Notes: generated by a model not told the origin, from the sequence alone. A stretch of 64,000 nucleotides of DNA from Bradyrhizobium viridifuturi (GCF_001238275.1 NZ_LGTB01000043.1:1-64000); one strand, 5' to 3'; positions 8,215-18,715 are shown, counted from the first letter of the stretch. Translations and numbers: made by a program.

Positions 8215-8466
8215 TCAGGCGGTCGTCACGAAACTCACTCCAATCCGCGTCTTCTTGCTCCAGATCACCTGGCACTCATAGACCACCGAGGCGTCGCGGG
8301 CCATCATCAGGCGGAATCTATGCGGGACGAATGCCGGATTCTCGACCTCGATGGCTGCGCCTTCCGCCGAGATGTTGACGATCGTGCAGTGCATGACCGA
8401 ACCGCCCGACGAGACATAGCCGGGTTCATTGACCTCGGTTCGTGGATGCCTGCGCTTCTCGTCCAC
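8215..8466 (-). CDS. PilZ-domain protein
   Basis: 83 residues containing only a PilZ domain: the arginine motif RRHPR near the N-terminus and IVNISAEGAAIEVE, the (D/N)xSxxG motif. Both c-di-GMP contacts are therefore present. Start: GTG at 8466 has GGGGGAGA upstream; the frame is open to a TTG at 8526 without a ribosome site. Single-domain PilZ proteins act as c-di-GMP-responsive adaptors. It lies 82 bases before the cyclase, in the same direction, so both may be co-transcribed. Confidence 0.8.
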   Translation of the reverse strand: MDEKRRHPRTEVNEPGYVSSGGSVMHCTIVNISAEGAAIEVENPAFVPHRFRLMMARDASVVYECQVIWSKKTRIGVSFVTTA

Positions 8467-8733
8467 CCGGCCTGTCTCCCCCGCTCTCTTGCCACAAACG
8501 TGGGCGATCGGGATCGCAGGAGTCAACGGCTGGCACGGCTCACATCAGGCTTTCGCACCATGATTTGTGCGCAGCGGCAAGCCGAATTGCATATCGCGTT
8601 CGTGCAGACGAGCCCCGCGCCGGTGCGGGCTTGCCGTTCGCGACAGCACGAGGATAGCCTCATCTTATGAGCGATGCGCCGGCGCAACGCACGCTCGCAA
8701 CAACAACGAACAGGCGCCAAGGGGAGACGCGCC

Positions 8734-10140
8734 ATGTTCGAGATCCTCGATCGCCGGACGACTCTGACCGGCAACCAGATCAAGATCCTTGCGGCAGCCA
8801 TCATCGGCGATGCGCTGGAATTCTTCGATTACTTCCTGATCGGCTTCGTGCTCGCCTTCCTGATCGGGCCGTGGAAGCTCACCTTCGGCCAATCGGCCAC
8901 CGTCCTGATGAGTTCCGGCATCGGCGCCATCATCGGCGCCTATCTCTGGGGCTGGCTCGCCGACCGGGTCGGGCGCCGCATCGTCTTCATCGGCACGGTG
9001 CTGAACTTCTCGATCGCGACCGGCCTGCTCTATTTCACGCCCGACAATGGCTGGGTTTACCTCGCAATCCTGCGCTTCTTCGTCGGCACCGGCGTCGGCG
9101 GCCTGTATTGCGTCGACCTGCCGCTGGTGCAGGAGTTCATGCCCTCGCACAAGCGCGGCTGGGTCGGCGGGCTCGTCACCTGCGTGATCCCGCTCGGCGT
9201 CGGCCTTGGCGCAGTGCTGGGCGCGATCATGGGCACCGATCAGTGGCGGCTTTTGTTTGCGATCGGCGTACTGCCGGCGGTCCTCGTGCTGCTGGTCCGG
9301 CTCTGGGTGCCGGAGTCGCCACGCTGGCTGTGCCGGCAAGGGCGCTATGACGAGGCCCGCAAGTCGCTCGCCTGGGCCCTGCAGGTGCCGCCATCGGAGC
9401 TGCCGCTGCCGAGCGCGGCCGACGCCGGGCCGATCGTCACGACCAGCTGGTTCGACCTGTTCAAATATCCGCGCAGCCTGATCGTCTCCTGGCTCGGCAA
9501 CGCCGGCGCGCAGACCGGCGTCTACGGCATCACGCTGTGGGCGCCCGCACTGTTCGTGCTGCTGCTGAAGGTCACGCCGCAGGAAGCCGCCAAGATGATG
9601 ATCCTGCTCAGCGTCACCGGATTCCTCGGCCGCATCTCGTTCTCCTGGTTCTCGGAGTTGCTGGGACGGCGCATCGCCGGCGGCCTGCTCGGCCTCGGCG
9701 CCGGCGCGCTGACCATCATTGCCGGCTATCACTACGACGCGACGCTGTTCGGCATGTCGGCGTTCTGGCTGCTGCTCGGCGCCGCCTTCTTCTTCGCCGA
9801 CGGCGGCTTTGCGATCGTCGGGCCCTATGCGGCGGAGGTCTGGCCGTCGCATCTGCGCACCACTGGCATGGGCTCGGCCTACGGTTTCGGCGGCATCGGC
9901 AAGATCATCGGGCCGGTCGGCCTCGCACTGATCGTCGGTTCGAACAACTATCTCAAGCCGGACGTGCCGCTGACCCAGATCCCGACCGCCTTCGTCTATC
10001 TCGGCTGCTGGTTCCTGATGGCGGGCGCCGTCTATCTGTTCTTCGGGCTCGAGACCCGGGGCAAGTCGATCGAGCAGATTGACAGGGAGCTCAACGCGGC
10101 CGCTGACGTCGCGGCCTCCGCCACCATCCGGCGCGCCTGA
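8734..10140 (+). CDS. Major facilitator superfamily transporter, sugar/aromatic acid type
   Basis: 468 residues with about 12 hydrophobic segments. The loop 2-3 motif GWLADRVGRR is the MFS signature, and the central PESPRWL motif is typical of the sugar/AAHS branch. ATG at 8734 is preceded by AGGGGAGA. It is the first gene of a three-gene unit with a flavin-type oxidase gene (11 bases downstream) and a VOC protein, so it most likely imports the compound they degrade. The substrate cannot be read from the sequence. Confidence 0.85.
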   Translation: MFEILDRRTTLTGNQIKILAAAIIGDALEFFDYFLIGFVLAFLIGPWKLTFGQSATVLMSSGIGAIIGAYLWGWLADRVGRRIVFIGTVLNFSIATGLLYFTPDNGWVYLAILRFFVGTGVGGLYCVDLPLVQEFMPSHKRGWVGGLVTCVIPLGVGLGAVLGAIMGTDQWRLLFAIGVLPAVLVLLVRLWVPESPRWLCRQGRYDEARKSLAWALQVPPSELPLPSAADAGPIVTTSWFDLFKYPRSLIVSWLGNAGAQTGVYGITLWAPALFVLLLKVTPQEAAKMMILLSVTGFLGRISFSWFSELLGRRIAGGLLGLGAGALTIIAGYHYDATLFGMSAFWLLLGAAFFFADGGFAIVGPYAAEVWPSHLRTTGMGSAYGFGGIGKIIGPVGLALIVGSNNYLKPDVPLTQIPTAFVYLGCWFLMAGAVYLFFGLETRGKSIEQIDRELNAAADVAASATIRRA

Positions 10141-10151
10141 GGGAGGCGAAT

Positions 10152-11337
10152 ATGAGCGTGACTTCAGCAGATCTTGCGGGCGATCGTGACGTGATCGCCC
10201 GCGCCGAGTCGATCAGGGACGCAGTTGCGGCCGCCGCCGACGAGATCGAAACAACTCGCCGCCTGCCGCCCGATTTGCTCGACCGGCTGCACGAGGCGCG
10301 GCTGTTCCGCCTGCTGTTGCCGCGTCGACCGACGGGATCGAGACCGATCCCGTCACCTTCTTCCATGCCATCGAGACCATCGCCAAGGCCGATGCCTCGA
10401 CGGCGTGGTGCCTGAGCCAGGCCGGCGGCTGTGCGATGTCGGCGGCCTATCTCGACCTGCCGGTCGCGCAGGAGATGTTTGCCGACCCGCGCGCGGTGCT
10501 GGCTGGGGCCCCGGCCCCAAGGTCAAGGCGATCGAATGCGAGGGCGGCTACCGGGTCACCGGGGTCTGGTCGTTCGCGTCAGGCGGCCGGCACGCCACCT
10601 GGCTCGGCGCCCATTGCCCGATCTATGCCGCGGACGCCTCGCCGCGCCGCGACGCCAATGGCGAGCAGCTCGAACGCACCATGCTGGTGCGAACCGAGGA
10701 CGTCGAATGGACCGACATCTGGAACACGGTCGGGCTGCGCGGCACCGCCAGCGACCAGTTCGCGCTCGACGACTTCTTCGTTCGCGCGGACCATTCGATC
10801 ACCCGCGAATTCGAGCGCGAGTGCCGCGAGAATGGTCCGCTGTACCGGATGAGCAACCACACCTGCTACCAGGTCGGCTTCGCCGGGGTCGCCTGCGGCA
10901 TCGCCCGCAGTGCGCTGGACAATTTCGTCGACGTTGCCCGCAACAAGGTGCCGCGCGGCATGAAGAAGACGCTGCGCGACAATGCCGTGGTGCAGTCCGG
11001 CCTCGCCCAGGCCGAGGTCAATCTGCGCGCCGCCCGCGCCTTCCTGCTGCAATCGATGGCGGACATCTGGAAGGACCTGGTCGCCGGCCACAGCATCACG
11101 GTCGCGCAGCGCATGACGATCCGGATGGCGGCGACCCACGCCATCCACAAGGCGCGGGAAGCTGTGGATTTCGCCTATAGCACGGCCGGCGCGACCGCGA
11201 TCTTCGACGGCCATCCGCTGGAGCGGCGCTTTCGCGACATCCACACAGTGACCCAGCAACTGCAGGGCCGCTTCAGTCATTTCGAGACCGTCGGCGCCTG
11301 GATGCTCGGCGTCGACGCCGACCTCAGCTTCGTCTGA
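10152..11337 (+). pseudogene. Acyl-CoA-dehydrogenase-type flavin oxidase/monooxygenase, two frameshifts
   Basis: Starts at ATG 10152 behind GGGAGGCG. The frame breaks near 10320 (CCGCGTCG; one base missing relative to LLPRSTDGIE) and again near 10505 (GCTGGCTGGGG; one base missing relative to AVLAWGPGPK). Restoring one base at each point gives a continuous protein of about 395 residues resembling the acyl-CoA dehydrogenase-like hydroxylases (HsaA/DszC/HpaB-type) that use reduced flavin on aromatic or heterocyclic substrates. Everything on either side reads well, so this is either a young pseudogene or two base-calling errors in GC-rich runs. It lies between the transporter and VOC genes. Confidence 0.75.
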
Positions 11338-11361
11338 TCTGAATTCTCAGGGAGAACGACC

Positions 11362-11763
11362 ATGCCATTGGGCGGACTGCAGCATTTCACCATCGAACCG
11401 CAGGATTTGGAAAAGACCAAGGCGTTCTATTGCGATGTGCTCGGGCTCGAGAATGGCGATCGGCCGCCGCTCGATTTTCCGGGCTACTGGCTCTATTCCG
11501 GCGGTCAGGCCACCGTCCATTTAATGGGCACCCGCAAGCCGCGCGACGGCATCGTCGTGCGTGGGACGGAGAAGAAATATGAGGATACCGGCCGCCTCGA
11601 CCATATCGCCTTTGCCGCGACCGACGTTGACGGCGTACGCAAGCGCCTCCAGGCGAACAATGTCAGCTTCCGCGAGCAGATCGTGCCGCGCACCGGCGAC
11701 ACCCAGATCTTCCTCTACGATCCCGATGGCGTCGGCGTGGAGCTGAACTTCCCCAAGAGCTGA
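11362..11763 (+). CDS. VOC (glyoxalase/extradiol dioxygenase) superfamily protein
   Basis: 133 residues with two beta-alpha-beta-beta-beta modules. Candidate metal ligands are the His in LQHF, the His in DHIAF and the Glu in GVELNF. The ORF begins with ATG after AGGGAGAACG, 24 bases after the oxidase gene, so it is the third gene of that operon. The family includes ring-cleavage dioxygenases, glyoxalase I and epimerases; the neighbours favour a role in aromatic degradation, but this is inference. Confidence 0.8.
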   Translation: MPLGGLQHFTIEPQDLEKTKAFYCDVLGLENGDRPPLDFPGYWLYSGGQATVHLMGTRKPRDGIVVRGTEKKYEDTGRLDHIAFAATDVDGVRKRLQANNVSFREQIVPRTGDTQIFLYDPDGVGVELNFPKS

Positions 11764-11929
11764 AGCGGATTACCTTGCTCGACAAATGGCCGATGCAAGC
11801 GTCGGCCAATATTTCCCACCGCAAAACCGGTTCCCGACAAGGCCCTGACTCGGCCATCACTCGGGCGTGATCCCGTCCGTTTTTCTTCAACATTGAATGA
11901 CGAATTAACCGAGCCGCGCCGCTGCGGCA

Positions 11930-11985
11930 GAATAGCCGGGTGCTGCGCCTTTAACCTACCCCAGGGCATGGTAGCCCGGCTATTC
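11930..11985. other. Long two-level inverted repeat
   Basis: GAATAGCCGGG (11930-11940) and CCCGGCTATTC (11975-11985) are perfect 11-bp complements around a 34-base loop that itself can pair (CTACC/GGTAG on the minus strand). It lies 27 bases beyond the stop of the minus-strand gene at 12012. There is no T run, so it is not a standard terminator; it may protect the 3' end of that mRNA. Confidence 0.45.
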
Positions 11986-12011
11986 GTCCCCACTTCGCCG
12001 CCGGACGCTCG

Positions 12012-12761
12012 CTAGTCGAGCCCGCGCTCGTGGCTGAGGCGGACCATTTCATTGATGAAGATTTGTTTCTGCTTGTCGTCGAGGCTGGCGTAAAGCGGCT
12101 CGGCAGCGTCGGCGACGCCGCGCTGATCGACCGCGCGATCATTGAGGAACTGGGCCTCGTTGCGCATCTGCTCGATGATGTCGTCAGGCGGATCGCGCTG
12201 CGCGCGTGCAATGCGCAGGTTGAGCCGGTCGGCGCCGTTATGCCCGAGATAGTGCATCGCACTGTTGAAGCCGGCCCAGTTCTTCTCCTGCTCCGGCGTC
12301 AGGTTGAGCTCCTTCTTGATCCGCTCGATATTGGCGTCGCTATTGGCGACGATCTGTTCGGCCGTGAGCTGCGGTGCGCCGGCCTGGGTCAGCACCGTCG
12401 GCGCTTGCTTGGCGCCCTTGTCCTTGGCGGCGGCCTTGGCCGATTTGGCGGCCTTGGCGCCCTGCTTGTCACCGGACGCTGGAGCCTGCGCGTTCTTGCC
12501 GTTGCCGGCATTGGGATTGCCGTTGTTGCCGGTCAACACCCCGGTCACGCCGGTCACAACCCCGACCACGCCGCCGATGGCTCCGCCGAGAACCCCGCCA
12601 ACCGGTCCGGCGGCCTTGTTGCCTTCGCGCGCGCCCTGCTCCACGCCCTGCACGATCTGCGCATCGACCATATGAGGCACTGCAAGCAGCGTGACGGTGG
12701 CGGCCCCAACCGCGGCGCACAATCTCCATTGTGCTCGCAGCTTCGCTACCGGGATGAGCAT
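12012..12761 (-). CDS. Periplasmic LTxxQ-motif (Spy/CpxP-like) protein
   Basis: 249 residues with a signal peptide (about 34 residues, ending VDAQ) and a glycine-rich stretch around 50-80. A Lys/Ala-rich linker follows. The C-terminal helical domain carries LNLTPEQEKNWAGF, the LTxxQ motif of Spy/CpxP chaperones. Such proteins bind unfolded periplasmic proteins or tune envelope stress signalling; here the glycine zipper-like segment is an unusual addition. The gene is transcribed alone and away from the ABC operon. Confidence 0.75.
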   Translation of the reverse strand: MLIPVAKLRAQWRLCAAVGAATVTLLAVPHMVDAQIVQGVEQGAREGNKAAGPVGGVLGGAIGGVVGVVTGVTGVLTGNNGNPNAGNGKNAQAPASGDKQGAKAAKSAKAAAKDKGAKQAPTVLTQAGAPQLTAEQIVANSDANIERIKKELNLTPEQEKNWAGFNSAMHYLGHNGADRLNLRIARAQRDPPDDIIEQMRNEAQFLNDRAVDQRGVADAAEPLYASLDDKQKQIFINEMVRLSHERGLD

Positions 12762-13213
12762 GATCGGGTCTCCGTGATCGATGGTGGATTGCAGAATGGA
12801 AGCGCGGGTAGGTCGACGAATCCGACCTTATCGTCTCCGCCTTCGGCAAGTCTATCGGCCGGGCTGGGCATCAACATGACGGAACACGGTTGGATCAGGC
12901 TCGGCTGAACAAGCTGCGGCTCAACCGCGCAGCGTCCCCGATCACGGCTTCGCCAATCTCCGCGTGCGTCGCAGCATGATGGCGGGAAGCGCGTCAAACC
13001 GCCGGCAATCGCTGTGATGCTGATGACGCTGCCTGCGATTTGACCACAACGTTAGTACTACGTGGCACAGGCATCTCGTTTCTCGACAGCCGCCGGCAAT
13101 TCTGTTCTGATCGGCATGAACGAAATCCCGCGACGTCGCGCGAACGCGACGCACAAAACAACAACGGGATTCGAAAAAGTCTTTTGTCCGTTGGCGACCA
13201 GGGAGGGAATGCC
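12762..13213. other. Intergenic region between divergent genes at 12761 and 13214
   Basis: 452 bases with no convincing gene; an in-frame extension of the downstream protein to a TTG at 13040 is open but has no ribosome site and precedes the signal peptide. TAGTACTA at 13053-13060 is an 8-base palindrome beside TTGACC (13040-13045), a possible promoter/operator, but I cannot assign a regulator. Confidence 0.4.
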
Positions 13214-14554
13214 ATGTCACGGAAGAAGCTTTCGCGCCGAGAATTCGTTGCGGCGACAGCGCTGTCATCGGCGGCGCTCATCACAGCCCCCTACGTGCGT
13301 GGCGCCTACGCAGCCGGCAAGCTCTCGATGGGCTTCTGGGATCACTGGGTGCCGGGCGCGAACAGTGCCTCCACCGAGCTCGTCAACGAATGGGCCGCCA
13401 AGGAAAAGGTCGAGGTCCAGATCGACTACATCACCAGCCAGGGCAACAAGAACATCGTCACCATCGCTGCCGAGGCGCAGGCGAAATCCGGTCACGATAT
13501 CTTCCAGATGCCGACCTGGTGGCCGCAGGCCAATGCCGAGCTGCTCGAGCCGGTCAACGACATCATGGATCCGCTCGTCAAGCTGAACGGCGAGGTCAAC
13601 GGCACGGTGAAGTATCTCGGCCAGGCCGACGGCAAATGGCTCGGGGTTCCCGCCAGCGTCGGCAGTCAGATCAAGGGCCCCTGCTCGCGCATCGACCTGA
13701 TGAAGAAATACGCTGGCATCGACGTCCAGGAGATGTATCCGGCCGGAAGCCCGCCGAAGGCGGACAACTGGACTCTCGACACGTTCCTGAAGGCGGCCGA
13801 AGCTTGCCACAAGGCCGGCTTCCCGTTCGGCATCGGCCTCGGCGAGACCAGCGACAATGTCGACACCGCCGGCGCGATCTTCCAGTCGTACGGCGCGCAT
13901 CTGGTCGACGCCAAGGGCAACCTCACCGTCAAGACCGACGCGGTGCGCCAGGCGCTGGAATTCTACAAGAAGCTGCTCGCCTTCCTGCCGCCGGACGTTG
14001 CCGCATGGGACGATGCCTCCAACAACAAGTGGCTGGTCGCGGGCAAGGGCGCGATGATCATGAACCCGCCGAGCGCGTGGGCGGTCGCCAAGCGCGATGC
14101 GCCGCAGGTCGCCGAACAATGCTGGACGCACGGGTTCCCGGCCGGCCCGAAGGGACGGTTCGCGCCCTATCTGCCGTTCTTCTGGTCGATCTGGTCGTTC
14201 TCGAAGAACAAGGAAGCGGCCAAGAGCCTGCTGACGTTCCTGTCGCAGCCGGCATCGATCGAGAAGATGGTGATCGCGAGCGGCGGCTATGATCTACCGG
14301 CTTACGAGAAGCTCACGACATTGAAGGTCTGGGAAGAGCAAGGCCCGCCCAAGGGCACGCTCTATCATTACCCGAACCCCTACAAGCACCAGACGCTGTC
14401 GATCGCGGCCTCGCCCGCGCCGCCCAAGGTCGCGCAGCAGATCTACTTCCAGGCCACCCTGACCAAGATGTGCCTGCGGTACTACCAGGGTGAAGCGATG
14501 GAAAAGACGCTCGCCTGGGCCGAGGGCGAGTGTGAAGGCTTCATGCGAAGCTGA
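13214..14554 (+). CDS. ABC transporter solute-binding protein, sugar type (family 1)
   Basis: 446 residues. The N-terminus carries a twin-arginine signal (SRREFVAA, then a hydrophobic stretch ending AYA), so export is probably through Tat. The mature part has the family-1 binding-protein pattern (SGHDIFQMPTW, DNWTLDTFLKAAE, GKGAMIMNPPSAW). ATG at 13214 follows GGGAGGGAATGCC. It is the first gene of an importer with two permeases and an ATPase. Family-1 proteins bind oligosaccharides, sugar alcohols or glycerol phosphate; the ligand here is unknown. Confidence 0.9.
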   Translation: MSRKKLSRREFVAATALSSAALITAPYVRGAYAAGKLSMGFWDHWVPGANSASTELVNEWAAKEKVEVQIDYITSQGNKNIVTIAAEAQAKSGHDIFQMPTWWPQANAELLEPVNDIMDPLVKLNGEVNGTVKYLGQADGKWLGVPASVGSQIKGPCSRIDLMKKYAGIDVQEMYPAGSPPKADNWTLDTFLKAAEACHKAGFPFGIGLGETSDNVDTAGAIFQSYGAHLVDAKGNLTVKTDAVRQALEFYKKLLAFLPPDVAAWDDASNNKWLVAGKGAMIMNPPSAWAVAKRDAPQVAEQCWTHGFPAGPKGRFAPYLPFFWSIWSFSKNKEAAKSLLTFLSQPASIEKMVIASGGYDLPAYEKLTTLKVWEEQGPPKGTLYHYPNPYKHQTLSIAASPAPPKVAQQIYFQATLTKMCLRYYQGEAMEKTLAWAEGECEGFMRS

Positions 14555-14562
14555 CGAGATGC

Positions 14563-14604
14563 GAGCCCCGCACGGCCGGCCGATCGTGCCGGCCGCGCGG
14601 GCTC
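14563..14604 (+). other. Intra-operon stem-loop between binding protein and permease
   Basis: GAGCCC (14563-14568) pairs with GGGCTC (14599-14604), enclosing a strong GGCCGGC/GCCGGCC stem. It has no T run. Such hairpins after binding-protein genes stabilise the upstream message so that the periplasmic protein outnumbers the membrane complex; that role is inferred. Confidence 0.5.
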
Positions 14605-14670
14605 TCGCCTCAACATCCCAGCCGCAAAGCCGGCAAGACCTGCAACCAACCCGCGCGAGGGACCTGCGTT

Positions 14671-15609
14671 ATGGTTGATGTCGCATTCCAACCCAACCGT
14701 GCGGCCGCAGCCCAGTCGGGTCGACGGCGCGTCGGCCTGCGCAACGCGCTCCGTCGCAAGTCGATGTCCGCGTTCCTGATGACGCTGCCGTTGATCCTTC
14801 TGATCGCCGTGCTGGTGATCTATCCGGCGTTCTATTCGCTGCACCTTGCGACGCTGAACAAGGCGATGACGAAGTTCGTCGGCTTCGGCAATTTCGAGTT
14901 CCTGTTCAAGCGCGACACCTTCTGGCTGGTGGTCAAGCAGTCCTGCATTTTCGCGATCTCCGCGGTGGTCTTCAAAGCGCTGATCGGCTTCATCGTCGCG
15001 CATTTCGTGCACAACGTGCCCGCCAACAAGCAGCGCAAATGGCGCGGCATGCTGCTCGTTCCGTGGGTGATCCCGCCGGCGATGAGCACACTGGCCTGGC
15101 TCTGGCTGTTCGACCCGTCCTACAGCGCCTTCAACTACACGCTGTCCTTCTTCGGCATCGGACCGATCCCGTGGACCGGCGATGCGATGTGGGCGCGCTT
15201 CTCGGTGATCCTCGTCAACGTCTGGTACGGCGCGCCGTTCTTCATGATCATGTATCTGGCGGCGCTGAAATCGGTGCCCGAGCAGCTCTATGAGGCGGCG
15301 GCAATCGACGGCGCCAATTGGTGGCAGCGCATCTGGTACGTGACCCTGCCGATGATGCGCAACATCATCGCGATCACGACGCTGTTCTCGCTGATCGTGA
15401 CCTTCGCCAATTTCGACATCGTGCGCATCCTGACCGCCGGCGGGCCGCTCGACCACACCCACATCTTCGCGACCTGGGCGTTCCGCGTCGGCATCGAGGG
15501 CAGCGACATTCCGCTCGGCGCCAGCGTCTCGCTGTTCATGGTGCCGATCCTCGCGGTCGCGGCGATCTTCATCCTGCGCGACATCACCAAACGCGGGAAC
15601 GAATCCTGA
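14671..15609 (+). CDS. ABC transporter permease (MalF/UgpA type)
   Basis: 312 residues with about six membrane segments. The cytoplasmic EAA loop reads EAAAIDGANWWQRIWYVTLP, which docks onto the ATPase. The TGA stop overlaps the ATG of the next permease (ATGA), indicating translational coupling. It forms half of the membrane channel of the sugar-type importer that begins at 13214. Confidence 0.9.
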   Translation: MVDVAFQPNRAAAAQSGRRRVGLRNALRRKSMSAFLMTLPLILLIAVLVIYPAFYSLHLATLNKAMTKFVGFGNFEFLFKRDTFWLVVKQSCIFAISAVVFKALIGFIVAHFVHNVPANKQRKWRGMLLVPWVIPPAMSTLAWLWLFDPSYSAFNYTLSFFGIGPIPWTGDAMWARFSVILVNVWYGAPFFMIMYLAALKSVPEQLYEAAAIDGANWWQRIWYVTLPMMRNIIAITTLFSLIVTFANFDIVRILTAGGPLDHTHIFATWAFRVGIEGSDIPLGASVSLFMVPILAVAAIFILRDITKRGNES

Positions 15610-16520
15610 TGAGCACAGTGACGATCGACAAGGCAGGACCGACGCGCAAGGTCAAATACGGCAGCATGAGCCGCGACCGGACCTGGGCGCTGCGCTGGTC
15701 CTACTTCTTCCTGACGCTGTTCGCGATCTTCTCGCTGACGCCGCCGTTCTACATGCTGATCACGTCGCTGAAGGGCAGTGCCGAGATTTCGGCGGCGACC
15801 AACCCGTGGTGGGTGCACCAGCCCACACTCGAGAACTACGTCCAGCTCTTGACCTCGAACCAGTTCCTGCGCTTCTTCTGGAATTCGGCCTGGGTCTCGA
15901 TCATCGTGGTCACCATCACGATGCTGATCAGCGTGCCGGCCGCCTTTGCGCTGGCGCGGATGAAGTTCTGGGGCTCGGCGACGCTCGCGACCGGCGTGTT
16001 CCTCACCTACCTTATCCCGGACAGCCTGCTGTTCATCCCGCTGTTCAAGATGTTTGCCGTGTTCGGCGACTGGACCGGAATCCAGCTGGTCAATCGCTGG
16101 TACGTGCTGCTGTTCATCTATCCGACGCTGACGGTGCCGTTCTGCACCTGGATCATGATCGGCTATTTCGCCTCGATCCCTAAGGAGCTCGACGAGGCCG
16201 CGATCATCGACGGCGCGAGCTGGTTCCAGACGCTGACCCGGATCTTCATCCCGGTTGCCCTGCCCGGCCTGATCGCGGCGACCATCTTTGCCTTCACGGT
16301 CTCCTGGGCTCAGTTCCTCTATCCCCTGGTGTTCACGACCTCGACCGATCAGCTTGTGCTGCCGGTCGGCATCATCACCACCCTGATCAAGGGTGATGTC
16401 TTCAACTGGGGGCAGATCATGACCGGCGCCCTGCTCGGCGCCGCGCCGCCGCTGATCATCTACGCCTTCCTGATGGACTACTACATTGCCGGCCTGACGG
16501 CCGGTGCGACAAAGGGTTGA
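15609..16520 (+). CDS. ABC transporter permease (MalG/UgpE type)
   Basis: 303 residues with six predicted membrane segments and the EAA loop DEAAIIDGASWFQTLTRIF. The start overlaps the stop of the preceding permease by four bases. The pair forms the heterodimeric channel; the ATPase gene follows after 21 bases. Confidence 0.9.
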   Translation: MSTVTIDKAGPTRKVKYGSMSRDRTWALRWSYFFLTLFAIFSLTPPFYMLITSLKGSAEISAATNPWWVHQPTLENYVQLLTSNQFLRFFWNSAWVSIIVVTITMLISVPAAFALARMKFWGSATLATGVFLTYLIPDSLLFIPLFKMFAVFGDWTGIQLVNRWYVLLFIYPTLTVPFCTWIMIGYFASIPKELDEAAIIDGASWFQTLTRIFIPVALPGLIAATIFAFTVSWAQFLYPLVFTTSTDQLVLPVGIITTLIKGDVFNWGQIMTGALLGAAPPLIIYAFLMDYYIAGLTAGATKG

Positions 16521-16541
16521 ACGCGACAAGGGTAGGAATTC

Positions 16542-17642
<1,101 letters not shown>

Positions 17643-17671
17643 CGGCGCACAAGAAACCTCAAGGGCGGGAA

Positions 17672-18661
17672 ATGGCCACCAACAAGAAGAAGATTTTCAT
17701 CACCCAGACTCTGTCGCCGGGGGCACGGGTGCTCCTCAACGAGCGGGACGACGTCGAACTCATCGAATTTCCCAACCTGATCACGGCCAAGGACTTCCAG
17801 GCGATGCTGGAGCAGCACGCGCCGGTCCATGGCGTGGCACTCGGCGCGACCCGCTTCGGCGAGGCGGAGCTCGAAGCCTCCAAGGGCATGCTGGTGGTGA
17901 CCCGGATTGGCGTCGGCTATGACGCTGTCGATGTGCCGGCACTGTCCCGCCGCAAGGTGCCGCTGATGGTCGCAGGCACCGCGAACTCGCCGTCGGTCGC
18001 GGAGCAGGCCCTGTTCATGATGCTGACGCTGGCCAAGCGCGCGCAGGAAATGCACACGATGGTCAAGGACGGCACCTGGGCGAGCCGGCTCGGCGTATTG
18101 CCCTTCGACCTCTACGGCAAGACCGTCCTGATCGTCGGCTTCGGCCGGATCGGCACTCGCACCGCCAAGCGTTGCCTTGCGATGGAAATGAACGTGCTGG
18201 TTTACGATCCCTACAAGCCCGCCAGCGAGATCACCGCGGCCGGCTGCGAGGCCGTGTCGAGCCTCGAAGCGGCGCTGCCGCGGGCCGATTTCGTCACCAT
18301 CCATTGCCCGAAGAATCCGGAAACGGTCGGCCTGTTCAACGCGGCGCGGATCGGGCTGATGAAGCCGACCGCCTATCTCATCAACACCGCTCGCGGCGGC
18401 ATCGTCGACGAGAAGGCGCTGCACGATGCGCTGGTGTCGGGCAAGCTCGCCGGCGCCGGTCTCGACGTGTTCGAGGTCGAACCGCCGCCGGTCGGCCAAC
18501 CGCTGCACGCTTTGCCGAACGTGATCATGGCACCGCATGTGGCCGGCGTGACCGTCGAGGCCGTCGATCGCATGAGCGAGCAGACCGCGCGCAATATCCT
18601 GAGCGTGCTGGACGGCAATCCGCTGCGCCAGAATGTGATCAACCAGGACGTCCTCGGCTGA
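17672..18661 (+). CDS. D-2-hydroxyacid dehydrogenase
   Basis: 329 residues, NAD-dependent. The Rossmann motif is VGFGRIGTRTAK, and the catalytic Arg (NTARGGIVDE), Glu (around FEVEPP) and His (PHVAG) are present. Members interconvert 2-keto and D-2-hydroxy acids, for example hydroxypyruvate/glycerate or phosphoglycerate. ATG at 17672 follows AAGGGCGGGA, 29 bases after the ATPase gene, so it belongs to the transporter operon and probably acts on the imported compound or a breakdown product of it. Confidence 0.88.
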   Translation: MATNKKKIFITQTLSPGARVLLNERDDVELIEFPNLITAKDFQAMLEQHAPVHGVALGATRFGEAELEASKGMLVVTRIGVGYDAVDVPALSRRKVPLMVAGTANSPSVAEQALFMMLTLAKRAQEMHTMVKDGTWASRLGVLPFDLYGKTVLIVGFGRIGTRTAKRCLAMEMNVLVYDPYKPASEITAAGCEAVSSLEAALPRADFVTIHCPKNPETVGLFNAARIGLMKPTAYLINTARGGIVDEKALHDALVSGKLAGAGLDVFEVEPPPVGQPLHALPNVIMAPHVAGVTVEAVDRMSEQTARNILSVLDGNPLRQNVINQDVLG

Positions 18662-18679
18662 ACCTTCAGCCTTCCCAAA

Positions 18680-18712
18680 GGCGCGATGACGTCATCGCGC
18701 TTTCGTTTGTTG
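18680..18712 (+). terminator. Intrinsic terminator of the ABC-dehydrogenase operon
   Basis: A perfect 20-base palindrome (GCGCGATGAC/GTCATCGCGC at 18681-18700), extended by A-T pairs, is followed by TTTCGTTTGTTG. It lies 19 bases after the dehydrogenase stop. Confidence 0.75.
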
Positions 18713-18715
18713 TTT

